Assembly: GCA_963580455.1 (NCBI GenBank)
Contig: OY756972.1
Location: forward strand, 16,073,001 to 16,137,000
From: Euonymus europaeus
Lineage: Eukaryota; Streptophyta; Magnoliopsida; Celastrales; Celastraceae
Direction of reading: 5' to 3'
Length of the DNA: 64,000 bases
Positions 55,240-64,000 of the stretch are shown here, one piece after another. The notes beneath the pieces were generated by a model. It was not told the DNA's origin, did not search any database, and saw only the letters and a list, made by a program, of their open reading frames with translations. Within the stretch, counting starts at the first letter, position 1. Every line of letters starts with the position of its first letter. Position numbers and translations under genes: made by a program.

Positions 55240-55766
55240 CCAAGTACAGATCGCACAACGAAAGTTGGTTTTGAAATTTTATAGCAATATTCAAATATAA
55301 AGTTGTCTTGATGAACTAAATACTGAAATTGAAATGGATAAGAAATATAATGTAATTGAAAATGCATATTACAAGAGCCTTTGAGCTTGAGTCTTTGTGT
55401 TTCCTTGCCTGAGTTTGTTCATTGATTTTCTATGTGTGTGTCTCTAATGTCCTCTTGCTACCTTTAATCCCTTCATGTGCAAAACCTAGCCATATTGCTC
55501 CTTGATTACGGCTCAATTGGTCATTAAACCCATAATCTTCAAACCATGCTTCATTGCCACCTGCAATAGAAACTGCTTCTTCATCATCTGCCAAATGTCC
55601 AATGACTCCTAATCACTTTAAATCATTTGTCCACTACTTTCGGGCCAACTCCTACAAAATTCCTATTGGACTTGGACTCATGCAGCTTGGGCTTCTTCTT
55701 CTTATGTCTATGGATTGTTCATTTTGGGCCTCTCCTAATTGGGCTTGCGTGTATGTGGTGCCAACA
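55240..55766 (-). repeat. downstream LTR of gypsy 1
   Basis: On the minus strand TGTTGGCACCACATACACGC starts at 55766 directly after a purine tract. Its far end abuts the CACTA terminus near 55238. The sequence is rich in GGGCTT/AAGCCC words. Confidence 0.6.
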
Positions 55767-55780
55767 ATTGCCCCCGGCTA
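55767..55780 (-). other. polypurine tract of gypsy 1
   Basis: The minus strand reads TAGCCGGGGGCAAT immediately before the LTR start TGTTGGCACC, the pattern seen in Tat-type gypsy elements. Confidence 0.7.
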
Positions 55781-56089
55781 AAACACAACTGCCAAAGTTA
55801 AGATTTCGATCTGATCTGTCCCGCCTTTTCAAATTCCTCTCACCTATCAGTTACTACTAGACTTCTTATTTAATTAAAATTCAAACTTCTTAGTTGTCGC
55901 ATTTAAAGCTTTCTAACCTCCGCACACTTTTCAAACCTTTTATAGCTCCAAGGAAACTCCTAACTTTCGTCGTCTTTCTTCTACCAGCTATAATCATGAT
56001 GTCCTTTCTTTTTGCTAACTCATCCATCAATTCTCACCTTTCTTTGAAAAAACTCAGTACTCGAACTCTTAGACCATGAGGAGCTTCTT

Positions 56090-57548
56090 GCGAACGATCT
56101 AGACACTTTACCTATATTAGAATGCCACTGCTCTTTGTTGAGCAAGTAATGCCTTAATTTTGTGCATCATAGTATGATGCTAGGCAAAGTTTCTCTACCA
56201 GGCTCATCATTCTGAGCAACCGAGCATCCAATTGAATCTTCAGTTGTTGAGAAATATAATTTCAAAGGCTTCTTCCTATTAGGTGGAATGAGAACTAGAG
56301 GTTGGCTTACATGTACCTTTATGGTTTGAAAGGCCTTTTCATGTTTTGACTCCCACCGGAAGGTATCTCCCTTCTTGAATTTAAACAACCCTAAAAATAC
56401 CGTGGTGTTGCCTACAAGGTTAGATATAAACCTTCTAAGATAGTTTACCTAGCCAAGGAAACTTTGGTGTTGTTGCTTGTTCTTCGATGGTTGGGGTTGA
56501 CAAATAGCCTTAGTCTTGTTATGATCAACCTCCATACCTCTTTGGTGAACTAGAAGGCCCAAAAAATTGATAGCCTTGACACAGAATGCACATTTAAGAG
56601 GATTAAGTTTCAACTAGTATTGCCTCAGCTAGATGCTCATTGGCCTTTATAAATTTCACAATTATATCATCGATGTATAATTGTCGTTTCTTACCAATCA
56701 TATCATGAAAAATTGCATTCATTGCGCGCTGGTAGGTTTCTCTTACATTCTTCCAATAGCATCATTATTGTACCCAATGATTCTGAATGTCTGAATGCCA
56801 CTTATAAACATCTTCCTCTACTATAAAAATCTGGTTGTATCCTAAATAGCCATCCGTCATAGACAATATGTCATGTTGATACACGACATCTATCAACATG
56901 TCAACAATCAGCATAATATACACAACTTTTGGTGTGGCAGTGTTTAAATCTCGAGAATCAACACAAACAAGAATTTTGCCATTTTTCTTAACCACCAGAA
57001 CAATTTAGCCAACAATTCAGCATACCTAATTGGTTGTATGAACCTAGCCTTGATCAATTTGTGTATTCCTTCTTTAACATGTAATTCCACCTCTAAAGAC
57101 ATCCTCCTAAATAGTTACTGGTATGGTTTATACCTAGCTTGATAAGTAGTCGGTAGTCCACCACATTTCTACTAAACTCTGGCATTTCATGATAGTCCCA
57201 AGCAAACCAATCACGAAACTCATGAAGTAAAGCTATGAGTTTTACCTTGATAGATGGATCCAAAGTAAAATTGATGTAAGTAACTCTTGACTTCTCTTGC
57301 TCTCCTAAGTTCACTTCTTCCAATGGGTCTTGAGTTTTGGCCTTTAGATCATCTAGTCTGGTTGATGTTGTCTTCAAATTACCCCAGCTCAAGTCTTCCT
57401 CTTGAATCTCAACAATACAAAAATCTTCCTCTACTATCATCTCTCTTTCATTGATTCCCTTGGTCGAAATCTTATTTATGGAAACTTGTAAAACAATTTT
57501 ATTTATTATTGCTGCCACTACCGCCTCTTCTTCGTTAGACCGTATCAT
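56090..57548 (-). pseudogene. gypsy 1 reverse transcriptase
   Basis: The minus strand reads FRDWFAWDYHEMPEFSRNVV and DYRLLIKLGINH (57093-57250). GKILVCVDSRDLNTATPK follows, ILSMTDGYLGYNQIFI, the polymerase box YIDD in RQLYIDDIIVKFIKANEH (about 56630-56690), and FRWESKHEKAFQTIKVHVSQ of the RNase H junction. FAWDYHEMP is typical of the Tat/Ogre group. There are many stops and frameshifts. Confidence 0.85.
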
Positions 57549-57799
57549 TGGACTTCTTCAATAATCGATTTCGACCTTGGCCTGAAATTGTCGATAGTAG
57601 TAGTTATTTGTAGCTCTTTGCATCTTTTCATTATTGATTGTAAACTTAATTGGTCCACACTCAGCATGATAGTATTAAGCTTCCACCTAATCTAAAGTGG
57701 TGTTGAATGGATGGTTGTCTGCCTAAATAATCTCCACATCATTTCCTCTCCAATAGACCAAAAGCTGGTGAATGCATTGATGACAAAATGCACCAATTT

Positions 57800-58275
57800 G
57801 AATGAATCCAATCTCTTCCTAGTAATGCCTAGTATTTGGCCAAGTTGTCAATGACAAAAAAAAGGCAGTTATGGAAGACTTCATCTTGACAATTAGGTTC
57901 ACTGGTATTATTCTAATCGCCTTGGTAATCTGCCCTATAAAACCTGCAATGGTTACATTAGTTGGAATTAAATCATCATTTTTATCAAAAAGTTTGAGCA
58001 CTTATCACAAGATAGTGTTGACCGCTAAACAATTGTCCACCAATATTTTGTCAATAGGTCTTCCATTCACCGTGCCTTGATATACAAGGGCTTAATATGC
58101 TGTGTGACATTTGGATTGAAAGTCTCTCTATAATAACTCTCTTCGATGTATCTTCATCCACAACCTGAACTCCCACTAAACTAAAAGGCTGATCATCCTC
58201 CCCCGAGAAATCAAACATTGGCATGTTATCTTCTTTTGGATGCTTCTTAGCCTGCCACATAGATGGTAAAACCAA
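57800..58275 (-). pseudogene. gypsy 1 aspartic protease
   Basis: The minus strand reads FSGEDDQPFSLVGVQVVDED, then GTVNGRPIDKILVDNCLAVN (58020-58080) where the catalytic D-S/T-G is now D-N-C. LKLFDKNDDLIPTNVTIAGF and IGQITKAIRIIPVNLIVK follow. The changed active site and a stop at about 58016 show it is inactive. Confidence 0.75.
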
Positions 58276-60291
58276 AGTAGTGGTGGAACAATCACACGGT
58301 AGCTAAACTACTCCAAGTGTGAAACTTTTTGCAGATTGTTGCTATTTTTTTTAGCATTTGGTCACCCTCTTGTTCCTTTCATTTGCGAACCCATGTCAAA
58401 TTCTGCATTTTACCATCGATCATTTTGGTTCATACAAGCTCCTTATATAGGCAGCATACCACCTCTATTTCCTCCTCAATTGAGTTCTAGTCAAGGGTGT
58501 AGGAAAATTTTTATGCCTCACCACCTGTCATTTACTTGGGATAGTATTGGATGGTGGTTTAACAAAAAGTGGTCTAGATTGGTTTTGCACCTTTTTCTTC
58601 TTATCAGCCTGATGCCCCTAAGAGGTATAAGTCTTTGGTTCCCAAATCTGAGATTTATTCTTAAATTTTTGTGTAATCTCTAGACAGTCACGCTGAATCA
58701 CATTAATAGCATGCATGACTATTGCCACCAATGGAAATGGATCTTAATCTACCAACATTGATTTGTTATCCGGGAATCACAGAATTCATTTGTTTATTTT
58801 CTCTTGAATCATGTTCTTCAAAGTCCAACAATTGTTGTTAGTATGAGACCATAAGTCATGATATTTACTGTAGTTCTTCCTTTTCATCTCCTCAGGAGAT
58901 GGTAACTTACGTTCTGTTGGAAACGTCATGAACCTTTCTTGGCACAAAAAATCAAAGATTTTTTCTATTTTGGTTATATCAAAGGTGTATAGTTGATATT
59001 ACTTCCAATGGGTTGTTCTTTGCGACTTCAAATGACTTGGGTTTGGATAATCCAGGACATACCCAAACTTTCTTTTCTAATGTGATTTCGGTAGCAGCCA
59101 TCTCTATCTCCTGGTAGTAAGTCCTCATGGAAGATTTCATTATTCTGCCTTTTTTCAACAGCTCTTCGTACTAAGCTACCATTTCATAGAAATCATAAAA
59201 TTTCATACCTTGATATTTTTTCCGAAGTTTGATATCCAATCCTCGCCGAGCCATCTTGACAAACTCTAACTCCAATAGGTAGATGCGACATTTATTCCTC
59301 AGCCTCTTGAATCAAGAAATATAGGCATCAATAGTCTCCTCTGGTTTCTACACCAAACTGGATAACTCAGCCACAGGCACCTTTGGTTCAGCTCAAAAGA
59401 ACTGAGTATGGAATGATCTCTCCATCCCCTACCGTGTGTATTGGTAGAGTTTCTTGGTGAGGTACAATTCCAAGTGAAAGCAACCCTTGTTAAAGAGTGT
59501 GGAAACATCCTGAGACGAAGATTGTCAAAATTGTCATAGTTTCAAAGTTTTTCACACTGCACTGTGAAACGGCTAGTGTGTTCCACAGTGGATAGTTCTT
59601 CTTCACCAGCGAACAAAGTAAAATTTGGTACTCTTAATCCTCCTGGATAATGATTTTCATAATCCACATTAGTTGGATAAGGTTTGTAATAGTCTTGTCG
59701 ACCCATCTACCTTAGGCCCTGTTCATAAAGTACCTACACAATTTGTCTGATCGCAAACATGTCAATAGTTGGTAACTATGGTGGAATAGTTAGTTTGAGC
59801 TAGTGACCATTAACATTGCCTCTAGGGCCTCCTCCTCTAGTACCATTAAAGGCACTATATTTGGTTCCTGCTGCTTTAGGTGGTATATAGGCATCTGGGT
59901 GATTTGTTGGGTTGCTATTCTCATTTATGTTCAATCAAAAGTTTTGACATTGGATTTTGTATAACAAGGAGCAGTTCCAAATAACTGTTTCTTACACCCC
60001 TTTGTCTTGATGGATCGCCCCTAAGGCTAGTTCCTCTAATTTATGTTCAATTTTTTGTTGCACCTGCTTCACCACACTCTATACCTCCATATATTTTAGT
60101 GTTTTAGCAAGGTGCTCAAACAGAATTATTTTTTCATCAAAAAAATTTCCTTCATTGTCACCATCAATGACATTAACAACATCATTCAGTGGCACAATTT
60201 CGTGTGAAGGATCAACATCATTCTCATTCATTGGATCTTTTCCAATGGCATGGGTTCGCAATGCCATTATGTTTTTTGAAATGTGTCCCAC
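58276..60291 (-). pseudogene. gypsy 1 gag region
   Basis: It begins MGHISKNIMALRTHAIGKDP at 60291 with an acidic segment. The capsid-like part is broken up around 59000-59400 (FKRLRNKCRIYLLELE-type and YEMVA words), and PKSFEVAKNNPLEV lies near 59020. Frameshifts are frequent. Assignment rests mainly on position before the protease. Confidence 0.55.
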
Positions 60292-60379
60292 CAGGCATGT
60301 CTAATATATATATGTGAGCACGGGCACGCATGCTTATATATATAAAGTATATTTTTCGAAAAAGAAAAAATTGTTAACA

Positions 60380-60930
60380 TTAGAAAATCTAAGCTTGTCT
60401 CTTCATTTTCAACCTCTTTTTCTCTTCAATTTTCAAGACAATTCATCCAAAGATTCCTTGCCATCTTCAAGCTTAGTTAATTCTAGAAAATTCTCATTTC
60501 TCTTTCATGGATTATTTCCTCTCTCTAACTCATTGGTCTATCTTAATCTTGATAAGCTTCTTGCCACCAAAATCCTTACCAAGTTTGATTTGGAGATCAG
60601 TGTCTAACTTCCTTTCACTATTTGGTAGGGATTCTAATACATTTCAAGTGATTCAACAACATAGAAAATTCTAGGTTTTTATGAGATTTAAAAATTTCGA
60701 ATTTGTGGGTATTTTTCTTGTTTTATTAGTTTACGTAGACTTTATTTGTGTTGAATTGTTAGGTTTAGGTATGAGTTTTGAACATCAAGTGGAAATTTTT
60801 TTTCTCTTAGTTGAAATTGGAAAAACAAGAAGAATTTTCCTAGTTTATAATTGTTTAATCAAAGGTTGGGTTAACTTGAAAAACAAAAATATAGTGGGAT
60901 TGTGATATTTAGTCTTGATTAATATGATAG
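60380..60930 (+). repeat. diverged copy of the 6455-8549 LTR family (5' part)
   Basis: Segments ATTTCAAGTGATTCAACA, GTGTTGAATTGTTAGGTTTA, GAAGAATTTTCCTAGTTTAT and AAAGGTTGGGTTAACTTGAA parallel 6956-7205 (ATTTCAAGTATTTCAACA, GTGTTGAATTGTTGGGTTTA, GAAGATTTTCCTAGGCTAAA, GAAGGTTAGGTTAGTTTGAA). Same orientation; the 3' part is missing. Confidence 0.75.
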
Positions 60931-61179
60931 AATGTTGATTAATATCGTAACACTTTCATATTCCAATCTGAAATCAAACTTAATTAAAAATTTGACATTC
61001 ACAGTCTACTAGAGTCTGAGAATTTTATTCAAACACACCTAGTTCATGCAATAATTAAAAACAATTAAATTCTCAACATCACTAAACATTAACTCAACTT
61101 TAATCTCCCTTCCCATGCACCTCAATGAATGCTCAAGCCTTTTCATCTGAAAACAATGAAAAACAAAACATGAGCTACA
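60931..61179. other. unassigned spacer
   Basis: No gene or repeat is recognised. Confidence 0.3.
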
Positions 61180-62262
61180 AGTGATGTAAAAATACTCGCA
61201 AGTGCACAAGTGTACTATTATAGCACAAAAGGTGAAAATAGAGGTTGATCCCATAGAGACAAGTCTAAATCAAAATTATACCAACTTTGCAATTAATGTA
61301 ATAACAAATAAATTAAATATGATGATCGATGTTTTATGAGTACGAACGAGTAAGCAAGTAAAACGAGTGAGAAATTCACTAAGAAAAGAAACTAGGGTAT
61401 GATCTCACCAAACAATCCTATTGCAAATTTATAAAGATGAAGTAACAATCACAATTTTGATTCTAAGGTTATTTTTCTCTCAATTATGTTGATCCATGGA
61501 TCGTGGCAACAACACATATTATTAATCCTAAACTAATCTTGTTTGATAGAGGTCTTTATATTTAGAATCAATAACCCATTGAGAACAGAAAAATCATGCA
61601 ACCAATTAACCCTCTAAACCCTGATTGGAGTAGTCGACAGTTAATCTCCCTAATTATAGTTCCACCAAAAGACATAAATACGAATGGTTTACGTGATTCA
61701 GCTAGATGAGTATATATATATTTAACGTAATTGGTGATCAAGCAATCATGCAAATAACATACTTTGAAGCACAACAATTAAGAACTAAAATCATGAATTG
61801 AATTGAAAGCTTGAAAGAATTTAATTTGCAATACTCATGCGTAGCTAAATCATAGCCTAATAAAGAGTTTAGTTGCTACACATAACTATAAACAAAAAAT
61901 AAAAGAAAGAAGAAACCATGAATTTATTTCTAGAACAAAGGAGAATTGGTGGCCCTCTCACAAGCAAGAGTGACTTCAGTCAAAAAATTAAGTATATCTT
62001 CTCTTAGGGTTGAGGAGCTATTTATAATACAAGGCATTAAAGACTTCCTTCAATAATCCTTAAACCTTCCCTAGTAGTTCAAACAAATTGGAACCCAAAA
62101 AAGAATAGGTTTCCTTGATTTTTAACTCCAAAAATTGAGTATGACGGATCTGGCGCTTGAACGTCAGAAGGGCATGGGAAGGGCGCCAACTTTGTCGTCA
62201 AAATACTGTCTTCTGACGCTTTTGGAGTCTCTTCTAGCAAATTCCTTGGTTTCCTCATCTCC
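61180..62262. repeat. third copy of the GCAAGTGTAC element family
   Basis: It contains CTCGCAAGTGCACAAGTGTA and GGTTGATCCCATAGAGAC near its left end, the signature shared with 29909-31248 and 35883-37039. A GGGCGCCAAC stretch near 62195 parallels the GC-rich spots of the other copies. No target duplication could be confirmed. Its right edge abuts the gypsy 2 reading frame at about 62262. Confidence 0.55.
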
Positions 62263-63347
62263 AAATGAGGAATCGATGTAAACCCCTCAGAAGGTGGAAG
62301 CTATCATAAGTATGCAATCTCCTCATAACAAGAGAGAAGTCCAAAAGCTCACCCGTCGAAAAGCAGCCTTGAGCCGTTTCCTTGCTCGTTTAGGCAAAAA
62401 ATACGGACCATTTTTCAACGCTCTCAAAAATGCAAATAGATTGGAGTGGACCGAGGAATGCTAGCGAGCATTTGAAGAATTAAAAACCTACCCTGGTCAA
62501 CCTCCTCTCCTCACATCACCGAGAGATGGGGAACCCCTATACATATATCTGGCGTTGATAGAACGTGCAGTAATTGCCGTCCTAATATGGGAGGAGAAGA
62601 AAATTTAAACCCCAATTTATTACACAAGGTATTTGTAGGAGCCAAAATACGCTACAGCAGAGTTGAGAAACTCGCATTGGCGTTGCTTACAGCCGCACGA
62701 AAGCTCCGACCATACTTTCAGGCTCACTCAATAATAGTTTTGACAGACCAGCCTTTGAAAGTAATACTTCAAAAATCGGACACATCCGATCGGTTAATAA
62801 GGTGGTCAATCCTAACTTAGTGAGTTTGATATTCATTTCCAGCCCTCAAGCCATGAAAGCTCAGGCATTAGCAGACTTTATAATAGAATGCCAACATCCT
62901 CCCAAGGATGAGAATGAACTGCCCTGGATGTTATTCATTGATGGATCCTCGAACCAGGAGGGAAGTGGTGTTGGACTGCTACTTCTCGGATCAGGGGGCA
63001 TACACATAGAGCATGCTCTACAATTCCCATTCAAGGCTTCAAACAATGAAGCCGAGTGTCAAGCGCTCCTTGCGAGGCTAAGGTTAGTAATTGAGCTTGA
63101 AGTATACAACCTGATCATTCACAGCAATTCATAGCTCGTTATTGAGTAAGTGAAAGGGGATTACGAGGCAAGAGGTTCTTGCATGATCAAGTATCTGGCT
63201 AAGGCGAAGGAACTTATGAGTAAAATAACAAAAATAGAAATCAAAAGAGTGCCTCGAGAAGAAAATCAACAGGCCGACTTGTTGGCTCGTTTGGCATCGA
63301 GCACCACTCTGGAGGAGCCTGCCTCAGTGCATATTGAGATTGCATAG
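62263..63347 (+). pseudogene. gypsy 2 RT/RNase H and additional RNase H domain
   Basis: The reading starts RGIDVNP, shifts to SPHNKREVQKLTRRKAALSR and FLARLGKKYGPFFNALKNAN, then EPLYIYLALIERAVIAVLIW and FVGAKIRYSRVEKLALALLT with LTDQPLKVILQKSDTSDRLI. A second RNase H fold follows: MLFIDGSSNQEGSGVGLLLL, KASNNEAECQALLARLRLVI, and LVIE after a stop. It ends RVPREENQQADLLARLASST. This extra RNase H marks the Tat lineage. Breaks are a frameshift near 62285, stops at about 62461 and 63132, and a frameshift near 62600. Despite them long frames remain, so it is relatively young. Confidence 0.9.
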
Positions 63348-64000
63348 TCGTCAAGGCTATGAGTGAGATTAACGTAGGCCGATCCTGGATGGACCCAATT
63401 GAAGCCTTCCTCACCGAAGGCAAGCTGCTGGTTGATAAAAATGAAGCAAGGAGCCTGCGAGTTAGGTGTGCGAAGTACTCACTTGTACAGGGAAATTTTT
63501 ACAGAAGATCCTACAAACTATCTTACATCAAGTGCATTACTCCTCGAGAATTTGACTATGCTCTTCGAGAGGTGCGCAAGGGCATTTGTTGTAGCCTCGA
63601 AAGGAGTAGGACTCTAGGAAATAAGCTCTTGAGGTATGGGTAATATTGGCCAATGATGAAGAAAGATGCCCAAGAATTGGTAAAAAAGTGCGACAAGTGT
63701 CAACACCATGCCAATGTACCTTATCTCCCCTCTGCCGAGATGAAGTTCATTTAGAACCCCTATCTGTTTGCACAATGGGGGCTCAACCTATTGGGACCCT
63801 TTTTGCAGGCTACAACTCAAAGAAAGTTCCTCATAGTGGCAGTAGACTACTTCACTAAATGGGTCAAAATTGAGCCATTGGAAACTATAACTGACCACAA
63901 AGTCAATGAATTCATTTGGAAAACCATCATTTGTAGATAGGGCATTCCTTGGATTCTTGTCACCGAAAATGGTCAACAATTCGTAAGTAATAACATTCAA
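63348..64000 (+). pseudogene. gypsy 2 integrase (partial)
   Basis: The zinc-binding region appears as KCDKCQQHANVPYLPSAEMK (about 63690-63745). The core reads AVDYFTKWVKIEPLETITDH with the first catalytic Asp, then GIPWILVTENGQQFVSNNI, where the second catalytic Asp (normally SDNG) is Glu. A stop interrupts IICR*GIP at about 63937. The third acidic residue lies beyond the window. Confidence 0.88.

Larger units (their letters stand above)
55240..60291 (-). mobile_element. Ty3/gypsy (Tat-like) retrotransposon 1, decayed
   Basis: gag, protease, RT and RNase H in gypsy order on the minus strand, followed by PPT and LTR. RNase H and integrase are largely missing before the PPT, implying an internal deletion. 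The upstream LTR was not found. Confidence 0.8.
62263..64000 (+). mobile_element. Ty3/gypsy (Tat-like) retrotransposon 2, partial
   Basis: Plus-strand end of RT, RNase H, a second RNase H and integrase in order, running off the window end. The left part of RT is missing. Confidence 0.9.

Noticed and set aside
58336..58683. 115-codon plus-strand frame with hydrophobic segments
   Set aside because: Opposite strand of the gypsy 1 gag-protease region.

Overview
This window looks like a repeat-rich eudicot nuclear segment. It is AT-rich, uses spliceosomal GT-AG introns, and is dominated by plant transposable elements: Ty1/copia, Ty3/gypsy, MULE, hAT, CACTA, Tourist/Stowaway-type MITEs, LINE and Helitron. 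The species cannot be named from the sequence alone. I see one well-supported host gene, a four-exon adenylate kinase 7-like gene on the minus strand (20392-22678). A second, weaker candidate is a small secreted proline-rich peptide (1485-1739, minus).

Layout. 1-1063: 3' part of an LTR. 1485-1739: peptide candidate. 2716-3642: two MITEs side by side. 4600-13090: a decayed minus-strand MULE whose product joined a transposase to an OTU-type cysteine protease. It is split by a long copia-type LTR (5189-11107), which holds a TTA-flanked Tourist/PIF-like element (5954-8741), which in turn holds a palindromic MITE and a 2.1 kb solo LTR with a TGGCA target duplication. 13130-16545: a probable large TIR element with a CACTA end and a complete non-autonomous hAT element (8-bp duplication TTGAGGCA) inside. 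17.3-19.6 kb: small MITEs and a LINE 3' end. 20.4-22.7 kb: adenylate kinase. 23.6-24.5 kb: degenerate short repeats.

26.2-29.3 kb: a second, better preserved MULE-OTU copy (plus strand). 29909-31248: solo LTR with CACAA duplication. 31.7-32.9 kb: decayed Helitron Rep/helicase N-terminal region. 33378-40318: minus-strand copia element with both LTRs, PBS and PPT, interrupted by a TIR element and another solo LTR (35883-37039). A second PBS follows its downstream LTR, so it is part of a tandem LTR array. 43-44.9 kb: copia LTR. 45.0-46.2 kb: RPA1-like exons of the kind plant Helitrons carry. 47.7-52.9 kb: second copia element, internally deleted and split by a 3.0 kb solo LTR. 54.9-55.2 kb: CACTA end. 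55.2-60.3 kb: decayed minus-strand Tat-like gypsy. 60.3-62.2 kb: LTR-family copies. 62.2-64.0 kb: plus-strand Tat-like gypsy running off the window.

Nearly all transposon reading frames are broken, and the several solo LTRs indicate repeated LTR-LTR recombination. The most informative content is the nested insertion history and the MULE-OTU family.
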